The notes beneath the pieces were generated by a model. It was not told the DNA's origin. It saw nothing but the letters and a program-made list of their open reading frames with translations, and did not search any database. From contig NC_008531.1 in the NCBI RefSeq assembly GCF_000014445.1, positions 155,001 through 219,000 on the forward strand: a stretch of DNA of 64,000 nucleotides, in the 5' to 3' direction. Positions 31,411 through 40,179 of this stretch are shown piece after piece. The DNA is from Leuconostoc mesenteroides subsp. mesenteroides ATCC 8293. Its GTDB lineage: Bacteria; Bacillota; Bacilli; Lactobacillales; Lactobacillaceae. A program made the position numbers and the translations under genes. Positions within the stretch are counted from its first letter, which is position 1. Each line of letters starts with the position of its first letter.

Positions 31411-31448
31411 AAAACTTGAGAATTTATTTCTCAAGTTTTTTTTTTTGC
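31411..31448 (+). terminator. Terminator of the ribosomal cluster
   Basis: AAAACTTGAGAA (31411-31422) pairs with TTCTCAAGTTTT (31428-31439), followed by a long T-run. Its end touches the stop of the converging polyprenyl synthase gene, and the A-run on the other side lets it serve both strands. Confidence 0.9.
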
Positions 31449-32446
31449 TAATTTTTACGATTTAATAATAATGTGGCAAGATGGCTTAATTTTTGTCGTA
31501 ATGCATTATTTGGCAATTTATTCAGGAGATCATCAAGTTCCTGACTATATTCAGCTAAAAGAGAATTTAGACGCGACATGGCATCACTTTCAAGAACAAC
31601 ATTGTGAATGTGTACGAGTTGATCATCGGTAATTCCATCTCTCAAAGCCAGTAGTTCCTTCAATTCTGCATTGATATCTGGATTTTCTAAAGCAAATAAG
31701 ATAGGTGCTGTGTATATGCCATTTCGAATGTCTTGACCAGCAGGTTTACCGAGTGAAAGCTGTTCAGTAATTGACTCAAAATCAAGATAGTCATCTAATA
31801 ACTGAAAAGCAATGCCAAGATTCTCACCCAGTTTACCTACAACATCAAGTAATTGAGAACTTACACCATCTGAGCTTGTGGCTCCAAATAGTACACTGAG
31901 TTTAAATAAAGCAGCTGTCTTACCGGTGATTTGGGTGAGATAGTTATCAAAAGAAGTATCAGTTAAATATCGATTGTGTTTTTGTGTTAATTCACCAAAC
32001 AAGATATTTCTTAAAGATTCTAATGCTAGCTTATTTGCTTGAATATTGTCAGCATCATTTAATAGTGATAACATTCCAGTAAGCAAGTAATCGCCGGCAT
32101 AAACAGCTGTATCCTTACCAAAATGTGCTTGAATACTATCTTGTCCGCGTCTCAGTTTGGATTCGTCAATGATATCATCGTGTATTAGTGTAGCAAGGTG
32201 CAAAAGCTCAATACTTGCTCCTAACACAATAGCTTTCTGATTATACGGCGCATCAGTTAATTCGGAGAAAAGTAATGTCAGTGCAGGACGAACTAATTTT
32301 CCAGCACTAGCTTGTGAACGAATAGCATTATCAATTTCTGAAAAACCAATACGCCAACTTTCAGACATTTCTATTAATACATTTTGAAGCGGTGGGTTTA
32401 ATTCTGGGAAAGTGTCCCAAATTTTTGGTAACGACGGCATTGCCAT
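31448..32446 (-). CDS. Polyprenyl diphosphate synthase (quinone side chain)
   Basis: A trans-prenyltransferase making the long isoprenoid chain, most likely for menaquinone. The 332 aa carry the first aspartate-rich motif in LIHDDIID (residues 87-94) with the RRGQD that follows it, and the second, QLLDDYLD, near residue 218. It is related to the catalytic subunit of heptaprenyl/octaprenyl synthases. It lies 68 nt behind a type II NADH dehydrogenase gene on the same strand, which supports a role in a quinone-based electron chain. The product length cannot be read reliably. The SD is weak. Confidence 0.85.
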   Translation of the reverse strand: MAMPSLPKIWDTFPELNPPLQNVLIEMSESWRIGFSEIDNAIRSQASAGKLVRPALTLLFSELTDAPYNQKAIVLGASIELLHLATLIHDDIIDESKLRRGQDSIQAHFGKDTAVYAGDYLLTGMLSLLNDADNIQANKLALESLRNILFGELTQKHNRYLTDTSFDNYLTQITGKTAALFKLSVLFGATSSDGVSSQLLDVVGKLGENLGIAFQLLDDYLDFESITEQLSLGKPAGQDIRNGIYTAPILFALENPDINAELKELLALRDGITDDQLVHIHNVVLESDAMSRLNSLLAEYSQELDDLLNKLPNNALRQKLSHLATLLLNRKN

Positions 32447-32514
32447 GGGAGTCTCTTTTCATTGATTATGTACAAAGTGCGAGAGTAATGATACTCACAC
32501 TTTATTATTATAAC

Positions 32515-34185
32515 TTATTTTTCTAATTCATTATATGTTGATTTTGCTTTACCATACCAGAGACCACCAAAAATCTTTTGGAGTAGCGGCACGACATAAA
32601 AATCTAAACCAAATCCACGACCAGAACCGTTCATAATTGCCAAACTACTCAACATGACAAACCAGTGCGTGAGTTCAAACGAATGTGTTGCTCCGGAAAC
32701 AATCGTAAGGAGGATTGATAATAAGCCCAAAGGCCACGTAAATAGTCCAAGTAAGATACCTGCGCCAGTAACAATTTCAATAAAGCTAGCAAGACCACTT
32801 TGCCAGAAGAAATTGTTTAAATCACCGGCATTTCCTAGTGCAACTAAAATCCAGAATATACCTAAAAACAAACGTAGTGGTGTTGACCATAGGACATTGC
32901 CAAGACGTGATATGCTTCCCTTGAACGGGTTACGGCCGTCTTCTGTACGGAAGAATTCATCCAACATATAATGGAAGATGGAATAGGCTGAACGGATTTG
33001 AGAGTAGAAGAAGAGGTTGATACCGTGCTTTGCAATGCTGGCGATAAATCCTGAAAAGTTAAGGCCCATTAAGCTAGCGACAGTGTAATGGGATCCAATT
33101 GAAACCGCGAAACCGTGATACTTTACAGCTTCAGAAAATGTTTTGGCTTTGCCTAGGCCAAAATCAGCAAGGATATTAGCAGACGCTGCACGAGCAGCAC
33201 TTTCAGCACCTTCAACGGTTTGTGGGATTGGCCCGGTTTTTTCATCAACGTAAGAAAGTGTATCTCCAGCCACATAAATGTCCTTTTCTGGAGTGCCATC
33301 TTCTTTAGTGGCGCGCATATAATCATCAGCCTCAATACGACCACCACGGCCATATTTGAATCCCCAGTTTGATATGAATGATTTGGCTTTGACACCAGCA
33401 GTCCATATTAATGATTTTGTTGGTAATGTCGATCCGTCTTGGAAGAATACACCATTCTCATCGACCCCAGTGACTCTTGAGTTCAATCGTATATCGACAC
33501 CATTGTCCTCCATATATTTGAAAGCCTTGTCAGCTAATTTGCGGTCTTTTAACATGTTTAGGATAGAAGGAGATGCCTCAAGTAGGACAAGCTTAATTTC
33601 GCTTTCATCTAATTTGTAAGTTTGAGCCAATACTTTACGTTGTTCGATAAATTCGCCCATTAGTTCGGCGCCCGTGAAACCAGATCCTACAACGGCAATA
33701 GTTAACATTTGTTCACGCTTGTCGGGATCAAGCTCAGCGGCTCCTTGACCAATAATATTTTCAACGTGATTTCGAATTTTCAGTGATTCTTCCATTGACC
33801 ACAATTCAAATCCATGTTCTTTAACGCCTGGCGTACCAAAATCGTTTGACTGACCACCAACTGCTAAAACAAGTTTTTCGTATGGAATATCACCCTGGGT
33901 TGTTGAGATTGTCTTTTTATCTTTATTGATATTTGTTACTTCAGTCGTTAATAATTTAACATTCTTATCTTGGTAGAAGAGATGTTCTAAATCTTCTTGC
34001 ACATGTTTTGGTTTAACACGTTGAGAAGCAACTTCATGTAACTCTGTCATGTATGTAAAGTATGAATGCTTATCAACTAAGATGATATTATATTCTTTAT
34101 GACTTCTTAGCTTTTTAGACAATGTTTTTGCTGCGAAGACGCCACCAAAACCGGCGCCGACAATGACGATATTTTTCTCGTTCAT
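32515..34185 (-). CDS. Type II NADH dehydrogenase with C-terminal DoxX-like membrane domain
   Basis: A 556-aa flavoprotein that passes electrons from NADH to quinone without pumping protons. The FAD-binding GAGFGG is at residues 10-15; the NAD-binding VVGSGFTGAE and the ATP-like WTAGVKA and YVAGDTLSY motifs follow. The usual family length is about 400 aa. Here residues from about 425 on add four hydrophobic segments (WSTPLRLFLGIFWILVALG and others) resembling DoxX/SURF4-like domains. The start has AAAGGAAGC upstream. Next gene is a polyprenyl synthase, so the two form a small respiratory unit. A TATACT lies about 45 nt before the start. Confidence 0.88.
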   Translation of the reverse strand: MNEKNIVIVGAGFGGVFAAKTLSKKLRSHKEYNIILVDKHSYFTYMTELHEVASQRVKPKHVQEDLEHLFYQDKNVKLLTTEVTNINKDKKTISTTQGDIPYEKLVLAVGGQSNDFGTPGVKEHGFELWSMEESLKIRNHVENIIGQGAAELDPDKREQMLTIAVVGSGFTGAELMGEFIEQRKVLAQTYKLDESEIKLVLLEASPSILNMLKDRKLADKAFKYMEDNGVDIRLNSRVTGVDENGVFFQDGSTLPTKSLIWTAGVKAKSFISNWGFKYGRGGRIEADDYMRATKEDGTPEKDIYVAGDTLSYVDEKTGPIPQTVEGAESAARAASANILADFGLGKAKTFSEAVKYHGFAVSIGSHYTVASLMGLNFSGFIASIAKHGINLFFYSQIRSAYSIFHYMLDEFFRTEDGRNPFKGSISRLGNVLWSTPLRLFLGIFWILVALGNAGDLNNFFWQSGLASFIEIVTGAGILLGLFTWPLGLLSILLTIVSGATHSFELTHWFVMLSSLAIMNGSGRGFGLDFYVVPLLQKIFGGLWYGKAKSTYNELEK

Positions 34186-34342
34186 GGGATGCTTCCTTTG
34201 TGAAATTTATTGTTTATTAGCGTTTTACCTCTTCTAGTATAGACTAGTTTATGCTAATTTACTAGGTTTATGAGAGTAGTTCTTTGTGAAAATATGGAAT
34301 TTGTATTGTGAAATGGTTCCACCTATTTTTTAGAGGAAAATA

Positions 34343-34351
34343 TGCTAAAAT
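34343..34351 (+). promoter_or_regulatory. Extended -10 promoter of ecfA1, leaderless start
   Basis: TGCTAAAAT at 34343-34351 fits TGnTAAAAT. The predicted transcription start is 34356-34360 and the ATG begins at 34360. There is no SD at normal spacing; GAGG at 34333-34336 is 23 nt away and upstream of the -10. Confidence 0.5.
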
Positions 34352-34359
34352 AAGTAGTA

Positions 34360-35178
34360 ATGGTTAAAGCGATAAAGATAGACAATTTAAAGTATAGTTA
34401 TGACGAACGCTCCTTATTCAGCGATTTTAATTTAGATATTGATGCTGGACAATGGGTTGCTTTGGTGGGACACAATGGCTCTGGTAAATCAACTTTGGCA
34501 AAACTGATTTTAGGGCTTTTAGTGGCAGAACAAGGTGATATTGATGTTTTTGATGAACGTCTGACTGTCGAAACTGTGCACCATGTCCGATCAAAAATTG
34601 GCATGGTTTTTCAAAATCCAGATAACCAATTTGTTGGTGCAACTGTTGCTGACGATGTTGCTTTTGGTCTAGAAAATATCCAGGTTGAGAGCTCGGAAAT
34701 GCCTCAAAAAATAGATAATGCACTGACTATCGTTGGCATGCAAGAGTTTAAAAATCGGGAGCCACATACACTGTCAGGTGGACAAAAGCAACGCGTTGCC
34801 TTAGCAAGTGTGTTAGCACTACAACCCAAGATTATTATTTTAGATGAAGCGACTGCAATGTTAGATCCTGATGGCCGCGCTACGGTCATGGAGACATTAC
34901 AGAAATTAAAAAAGCAGTTTGGTAAAGAGTTAACATTAGTGACTATTACGCACGATATGGATGAAGCGACACTCGCTGACCGAGTAGTGGTTATTAATGA
35001 CGGGCAAAAAATCTTAGATGGTACACCAGCTGAAGTTTTTTCACAACGAAAAGCGCTACATGAAAATGGATTAGAGCTACCTTTTGCTAATGAGTTAGCA
35101 TTTCATTTAAACGAGAAACCTAATAAATATATGGACGAAAGAGAACTGATACAGTGGCTATCAACTTTGAACAAGTGA
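34360..35178 (+). CDS. ecfA1: ECF transporter ATPase EcfA1
   Basis: First of two ATPases of the shared energy-coupling-factor module for vitamin and metal uptake. The 272 aa show Walker A GHNGSGKST (37-45), FQNPDNQF, signature LSGGQKQR near 140 and Walker B LDEATAMLDP. The ATG at 34360 matches the family start (VKAIKIDNLKYSY) but no SD precedes it and a -10 lies immediately upstream. It overlaps ecfA2 by 25 nt. In many Lactobacillales ecfA1 directly follows rplQ; here a respiratory pair lies between. Confidence 0.95.
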   Translation: MVKAIKIDNLKYSYDERSLFSDFNLDIDAGQWVALVGHNGSGKSTLAKLILGLLVAEQGDIDVFDERLTVETVHHVRSKIGMVFQNPDNQFVGATVADDVAFGLENIQVESSEMPQKIDNALTIVGMQEFKNREPHTLSGGQKQRVALASVLALQPKIIILDEATAMLDPDGRATVMETLQKLKKQFGKELTLVTITHDMDEATLADRVVVINDGQKILDGTPAEVFSQRKALHENGLELPFANELAFHLNEKPNKYMDERELIQWLSTLNK

Positions 35179-36011
35179 ATTTTAGTTATGGTGCTGGTAC
35201 AACTTTAGCGCAGCCAATTCTGCATGATATTAATGTAACGATACCGGATGGACAAGTAACGGCAATTATTGGTCAGACTGGTTCGGGCAAGTCAACTTTT
35301 ATACAACATTTAAATGGTTTATTGAAACCTACAACAGGACGAGTAGTTATTGATGATTTTGTTTTGACGAGTGACTTGAAGGAAAAAAACCTAACCTCTT
35401 TGCGGGCCAGAGTGGGTATGGTTTTTCAATTTCCAGAAAATCAGTTGTTCGCAAATACAGTCTTAGAAGACGTCATGTATGCCCCAATAAATTTTGGTTA
35501 TGCTAAAGCAGATGCTGAGTTTGCGGCAAAAACTGCCCTGAAACAGGTGAATGTCTCTGAGGAATTATGGGATAAATCACCTTTTGAACTTTCGGGTGGA
35601 CAGATGCGTCGTGTTGCTATGGCAGGGACGTTGGCAAGTAATCCAGATATTATTGTTTTAGATGAGCCAGCTGCTGGCTTAGATCCAAAAGGGCAAAAAG
35701 AATTGCTTGCAATTGTGAGAGGACTGAAAGAAGCAGGTAAACTGGTAGTTTTCATTTCTCATCAAATGGATCATGTAATTGCTGTAGCTGACCATGTAAT
35801 TGTGATGCATGATGGTGGTGTTGTGGCAGAAGGAACGCCAGTTGAAATATTCAATAAAGATCTGGTTTGGTTTAAAACGGTTGCTTTGGATTTGCCTAAG
35901 GCAGGACAGTTTGCGGAGCAGTTGCGTCAAAAGGGACATATATTGCGGCATCGTCCATTATTATTGACGGAATTAGCGACTATGTTAAATGAGGAAAAAC
36001 GGCATGAATAA
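35154..36011 (+). CDS. ecfA2: ECF transporter ATPase EcfA2
   Basis: Second ATPase of the ECF module, 285 aa. Walker [10 protein letters not shown] is near residue 40, FQFPENQLF follows, the signature is LSGGQMRR near 146 and Walker B is [11 protein letters not shown]. Translation starts at GTG (35154) inside ecfA1, with AAGAGA upstream. The ecfT start overlaps its last 8 nt. Confidence 0.95.
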
Positions 36012-36807
36012 TATTATGATTGGCCGTTTTGTGCCAGGGGATTCTTGGATTCACCGTTTAGATCCAAGAACTAAAATGATTGGAACCTTTATTTTTATTT
36101 TTGTGATGTTGTGGTCAACATCGTGGGCGACCTATGCATGGTCAGCGGCTTTCGTTGTTTTAGCAATACGCTTAACAAAGCAGCCATTTAGACTTTATTG
36201 GGATGGATTAAAACCAATTTTTTGGCTAATTCTATTTACAGTGGTCTTGCAGCTTTTTTTTACGCCGGGAACACCAGTATTATTACATGCTGGACCACTA
36301 AAAGTGACGATTCCGGGCATTATTAATGCTATTTATGTTATGATTCGTTTTGTTTTAATCATTTTGATGTCAACAATTTTGACGTTAACAACGCCACCGA
36401 CAAGTATTGCAAACGCGTTAGAATCTTTATTGAAGCCTTTGAAAAAGATCCACGTACCAGTAGCTGAACTTTCATTGATGCTATCAATCGCGCTGCGTTT
36501 TGTACCACTGTTAATGGATGAAACGCAAAAAATCATGAATGCACAAAAGTCACGTGGTATGAGCTTTTCAACAGGGGGACCAATTAAAAGAGCCAAAGCT
36601 ATTGTGCCATTACTTATTCCGCTGTTCGTGGGTGCATTACAACGAGCACTAGATTTAGCCAATGCGATGGAGGTTCGTGGATTTCAAGACGCCACACAAC
36701 GAACAAAGTATCGTGTACTATCTTATGGCAGCAATGATCGCAGCGCGTTTATAGGATTAATCGGGTTTACGATTATATTTATTGGTATTAATTTTTTTAT
36801 AAAATGA
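36004..36807 (+). CDS. ecfT: ECF transporter transmembrane protein EcfT
   Basis: The membrane scaffold that joins the ATPases to different substrate-binding S components. The 267 aa have several hydrophobic helices and two Ala-Arg-type coupling motifs ([18 protein letters not shown]). The ATG at 36004 has GAGGAAA upstream; an in-frame ATG at 35989 is less well spaced. No S component is in the window, so they must lie elsewhere. Confidence 0.93.
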
Positions 36808-36827
36808 GGCAATAAGAGGAGAAATTT

Positions 36828-37595
36828 ATGCCACGATATAAAGCAGTTATAGCTTACGATGGTGCTGAATTTTTTGGGTTTCAATTGCAAACAAAAAACG
36901 GTGTTGAGTCTGTACGTACAGTCCAAGGGGAGCTTAATAAAGTCATCAATAAAATGGCAAAGAACCCATCACCGCAGATTAAAGTAGTAGGTGCATCGCG
37001 CACTGATACGGGTGTTCATGCTTTTGGTCAAGTAGTTCATTTTGATTTGCCATTCAATATTGATCCAGAAGGCGTGCGCAAGGGGATGAATACGTTGTTG
37101 CCATTTGATGTGGTTGTAAATCATGTAGAACATGTTTCTGATGACTTTCATGCACGATTTAATACACATTCTAAGCGGTATATTTATCGTGTATCTACGA
37201 CTGACTACAAGGATCCTTTTAAACGCAAATACACGGGACATTTCCATTGGAAACTGGATATAAACAGAATTAAAGCTGCTTTACCTGACCTCTTAGGTGA
37301 GCATGATTTTGCTAGCTTTGCTGCCTCAGGAAATGAAACGGCTACAACTATTCGTTTGATTACTCGGGCTGACGTTGATGAGAAACCAGAAGAACATGAG
37401 ATAGTATTCACCTTTGAAGGGAATGCTTTCTTATACAATCAAATCCGTATCATGGTTGGTGTACTATTAGAAATTGGTACCGGAAAACGACCAGTACATG
37501 ATATTGTTCGACTGATAGAAGTTAAGGATCGGGAACAAGCTAGGTATACTGCACCAGCAAGTGGCCTATACTTGGACGAGATTGATTACAATTGA
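36828..37595 (+). CDS. truA: tRNA pseudouridine(38-40) synthase
   Basis: Makes pseudouridine at positions 38-40 of tRNA anticodon arms. The 255 aa include the catalytic Asp60 in GASRTDTGVHA and the FLYNQIRIMVG motif near 203. AAGAGGAGAAAT is the SD. It follows ecfT by 20 nt, an order common in this group, so it is co-transcribed with the ECF genes. Confidence 0.96.
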   Translation: MPRYKAVIAYDGAEFFGFQLQTKNGVESVRTVQGELNKVINKMAKNPSPQIKVVGASRTDTGVHAFGQVVHFDLPFNIDPEGVRKGMNTLLPFDVVVNHVEHVSDDFHARFNTHSKRYIYRVSTTDYKDPFKRKYTGHFHWKLDINRIKAALPDLLGEHDFASFAASGNETATTIRLITRADVDEKPEEHEIVFTFEGNAFLYNQIRIMVGVLLEIGTGKRPVHDIVRLIEVKDREQARYTAPASGLYLDEIDYN

Positions 37596-37603
37596 ACAAT
37601 ATT

Positions 37604-37612
37604 TGTTATAAT
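37604..37612 (+). promoter_or_regulatory. Extended -10 promoter of the PNPOx-like gene
   Basis: TGTTATAAT at 37604-37612 matches TGnTATAAT. TTGATT 19 nt upstream is a weak -35. Confidence 0.55.
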
Positions 37613-37644
37613 GAAACCAGTACTACTTTAAGGGGGGAGTAATT

Positions 37645-38055
37645 ATGACGTTTTTTGAAGAGTATATTCAAGCTTCACGAGGGCTTGTTTTCGTGGCAAC
37701 AACTAGAGATAATCAACCAAGTATTCGAATCATGGGATTTGCGGTCAGTCCAGAACGTGAAAATCTGTGGTACTTTAACGTTGATCCGACATCATATAAA
37801 GTTCATGATATCGATAATAATGACAAGGTAGCTATCATTACGCCATTTAATGAAAATGGCGCACGTATTGAATCAAATAATGCAACTATGAGACGTTCTG
37901 ATAAAACATGGGCAGATGTTAAACCATTATTTATTGACAACAAATCTTATATGCAGGGGCACCCAGATATCGAAAATGAGATTGTACTGGAACTCCACAT
38001 TCATTCTGCTAGTCTTGCGTCATATGGGTATAAAAAAGATGTTAATTTTGAGTAA
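37645..38055 (+). CDS. Pyridoxamine 5'-phosphate oxidase-like flavin protein
   Basis: A 136-aa single-domain split-barrel protein of the PNPOx-like superfamily, which binds FMN or related cofactors. It shows the GLVFVATTRDNQPSIRIMGF start and YKVHDIDNNDKVAII middle typical of short members. It lacks the substrate residues of true PdxH enzymes, so the substrate is unknown. GGGGGGAG is the SD. It has its own promoter and lies before the rplM promoter. Confidence 0.75.
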   Translation: MTFFEEYIQASRGLVFVATTRDNQPSIRIMGFAVSPERENLWYFNVDPTSYKVHDIDNNDKVAIITPFNENGARIESNNATMRRSDKTWADVKPLFIDNKSYMQGHPDIENEIVLELHIHSASLASYGYKKDVNFE

Positions 38056-38060
38056 AATAA

Positions 38061-38089
38061 TTGACATGAGACGCTTTTTTGGTTAAGAT
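38061..38089 (+). promoter_or_regulatory. Promoter of rplM-rpsI
   Basis: TTGACA (38061-38066), 17 nt, TAAGAT (38084-38089). Transcription would start near 38096, at the beginning of the L13-type leader. Confidence 0.8.
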
Positions 38090-38172
38090 AGAAGACGGTA
38101 TTGTTTACCTCACGATAAGCCCCGGAAACTTATTGTAAATGCTTGGCAAGGAACGGCTGAGTCAGTAAACAA
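38090..38172 (+). promoter_or_regulatory. L13-type ribosomal leader RNA
   Basis: The segment GAAGACGGTATTGTTTACC followed by a GATAAG/CTTAT hairpin and closed by GTTTAC/GTAAAC (near 38103 and 38165) matches my memory of the Firmicute L13 leader. It precedes rplM as expected. L13 is thought to bind it for autoregulation. Confidence 0.75.
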
Positions 38173-38192
38173 CTAATCAAAGGAGCGCAAAC

Positions 38193-38636
38193 ATGCGTAC
38201 AACATTTTTAGCAAAACCAGGTGAAATCGAAAAGAAGTGGTATATTATTGATGCAAAAGACGTCGTTTTGGGACGTTTGTCAACAGTAGTAGCTTCAATT
38301 TTGCGTGGTAAGAACAAGCCAACGTTCACACCAAACGTTGACATGGGTGACAATGTCATCATCATCAATGCAAGCGAAGTTAAGTTGACTGGTAAGAAGG
38401 CCACTGATAAGGTTTATTACCACCACTCAAACCACCCAGGTGGTTTGAAGGCTCGCACAGCTGGAAACTATCGTGAATTCAACCCTGAAAAGTTGCTTGA
38501 GTTATCAATCCACGGTATGTTGCCAAAGAACACTTTGGGACGTAAGCAAGGCTTGAACTTGCACGTGTATGCAGGATCAGAACATGATCACGCTGCACAA
38601 AAGCCCGAAGCACTTGACATCAACAAGTTAGTTTAA
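38193..38636 (+). CDS. rplM: 50S ribosomal protein L13
   Basis: L13 is an early 50S assembly protein. The 147 aa contain [35 protein letters not shown] and the MLPKNTLGR signature. AAAGGAGCGC is the SD. It is paired with rpsI as in nearly all bacteria and sits behind an L13-type leader. Confidence 0.98.
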   Translation: MRTTFLAKPGEIEKKWYIIDAKDVVLGRLSTVVASILRGKNKPTFTPNVDMGDNVIIINASEVKLTGKKATDKVYYHHSNHPGGLKARTAGNYREFNPEKLLELSIHGMLPKNTLGRKQGLNLHVYAGSEHDHAAQKPEALDINKLV

Positions 38637-38654
38637 GAAAGGAGAATCTCAATT

Positions 38655-39050
38655 ATGACTACAGCAGTACAATATGCCGGCACAGGTCGTCGTAAGAACT
38701 CAGTTGCTCGTGTACGTTTGGTTCCAGGTAATGGCCAAATCACAATGAACGGCAAGTCAATCGAAGAATATATTCCTTTTGCTAACTTGCGTGAAGTTGT
38801 TTTGCAACCATTTAACGTTACTGAAACATTAGGTAACTATGACGTATTAGTTAACGTTATTGGTGGTGGTTATTCTGGTCAAGCTGGTGCAACACGTCAC
38901 GGTATCGCCCGTGCTTTGTTGACAGTAGATCCTGATTTCCGTGCAGCATTGAAGGCAGCAGGTTTGTTGACTCGTGACTCACGTATGAAGGAACGTAAGA
39001 AGCCAGGTTTGAAGAAAGCCCGTAAAGCATCACAATTCTCAAAGCGTTAA
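38655..39050 (+). CDS. rpsI: 30S ribosomal protein S9
   Basis: S9 reaches the P-site tRNA with its C-terminal tail. The 131 aa contain [35 protein letters not shown] and the basic end [23 protein letters not shown] is the SD. A terminator follows. Confidence 0.98.
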   Translation: MTTAVQYAGTGRRKNSVARVRLVPGNGQITMNGKSIEEYIPFANLREVVLQPFNVTETLGNYDVLVNVIGGGYSGQAGATRHGIARALLTVDPDFRAALKAAGLLTRDSRMKERKKPGLKKARKASQFSKR

Positions 39051-39072
39051 TATTTTTATTATATCGGCGTTT

Positions 39073-39107
39073 AAAAACACTTTTCTTTTATTGAAAAGTG
39101 TTTTTTT
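39073..39107 (+). terminator. Terminator of rplM-rpsI
   Basis: AAAAACACTTTTC (39073-39085) pairs with GAAAAGTGTTTTT (39093-39105) around a 7-nt loop, ending in a T-run. Confidence 0.9.
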
Positions 39108-39113
39108 GATTTG

Positions 39114-39148
39114 ATATCACGTTGCTAGTAATTTAAATGTGATATACT
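39114..39148 (+). promoter_or_regulatory. lysR promoter with overlapping inverted repeat
   Basis: ATATCAC (39114-39120) and GTGATAT (39139-39145) form a perfect 7-bp inverted repeat with 18 nt between. The second arm overlaps the extended -10 TGATATACT (39140-39148). Self-repression by the encoded LysR protein is a fair inference. Confidence 0.5.
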
Positions 39149-39239
39149 GTTCATGAATTTAATCTTCATTTTGAAGCACTTAAAACTCTGTTTTTTAGTT
39201 TTTGTTTAGATACAGATAAATCATTTGAGGAGTACATCC

Positions 39240-40157
39240 ATGAATTTTGACCAACTACTTTACGCGGAAGTTTTGGCTCAGCATAATTCTATGCAGAAAG
39301 CTGCTGATGTACTACACATCAGTAAGTCTGGACTAAGCATAGCCATACATCAACTTGAAAATGAATTAGAAGTAACTCTTTTTGATAAATCATCATCTGG
39401 AACTAAGCTAACCTCAGAAGGAAGACAATTATTGTCTTCAATTTCCGATATTTTACGTTTTAAAAATAATCTTGAGAAAACTGCTACGATTGTTGCTAAT
39501 CCTCAAAAGCATCAAAAAGTTTCAATTCATTATATGAACACAATGTTAAAACCTTTTATCAGCACCTTTATTGATAATTATGTCGCTAAATTTGAAAATG
39601 TTCAGGTAAATATTAGTTGTCACGAATTTGAATCAATTGTTCGTCGTGTACGCAGTCAAGAAATTGATGCCGGCTTTATCGCAATAAATAATATCAATGA
39701 TGAAAGCATTAAAAATTTAGATTTCACACCAGTTTGTGACAGTAAGTTAGTTTTATTTTGCGCACCGAATAATCCGCTAAATGCTTTGAATCGGCCGATA
39801 TCTTTAACAGATTTAAAAAAACAAAAATTTAGTCTTTTCAATGATAAATTCCACGATGAAATTTTCGAAAGATTACAATTTCAATGTGGACCGTTATCAC
39901 TTGTGTTAAGAGTCGATGATGCTTGGGCAATGAACCAAGCAATAATTAATTTAAACACCGTCTGTTTTGGTAGAATTGTTCAAGGGAATTTATCTAGTAA
40001 TACAGATTTTTCGAAGCTTAAGATCATTCATATTGGTCATGTTTTTGATGATGATTTCAAGCTCGGTTGGTTAACTAATCCAAATTATATGATATCCGAG
40101 AAAGCCCAAGAATTACTGAGAGATATTACTGCAGAAGTAAAAAAAGATGCTCAATAA
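39240..40157 (+). CDS. LysR-family transcriptional regulator
   Basis: A 305-aa regulator with an N-terminal winged HTH (MQKAADVLHISKSGLSIAIH, near residues 17-36, then LENELEVTLFDKS) and a periplasmic-binding-like effector domain. The ATG at 39240 has GAGGAG eight bases upstream; an earlier in-frame ATG at 39225 lies before the SD. The target is unknown; the converging OYE reductase is the nearest candidate but has its own upstream region. An inverted repeat overlaps its -10. Confidence 0.88.
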   Translation: MNFDQLLYAEVLAQHNSMQKAADVLHISKSGLSIAIHQLENELEVTLFDKSSSGTKLTSEGRQLLSSISDILRFKNNLEKTATIVANPQKHQKVSIHYMNTMLKPFISTFIDNYVAKFENVQVNISCHEFESIVRRVRSQEIDAGFIAINNINDESIKNLDFTPVCDSKLVLFCAPNNPLNALNRPISLTDLKKQKFSLFNDKFHDEIFERLQFQCGPLSLVLRVDDAWAMNQAIINLNTVCFGRIVQGNLSSNTDFSKLKIIHIGHVFDDDFKLGWLTNPNYMISEKAQELLRDITAEVKKDAQ

Positions 40158-40170
40158 AGAGCATCTTTTT
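40141..40170. terminator. Bidirectional terminator between lysR and the OYE gene
   Basis: AAAAAGATGCTC (40141-40152) pairs perfectly with GAGCATCTTTTT (40159-40170). It overlaps the lysR stop and serves both strands. Confidence 0.88.
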
Positions 40171-40179
40171 AAGTTAAAT

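Noticed and set aside
34333..34344. GAGG plus ATG at 34342 as a leader peptide of ecfA1
   Set aside because: The frame would be three codons long and lies within the -10 promoter element.
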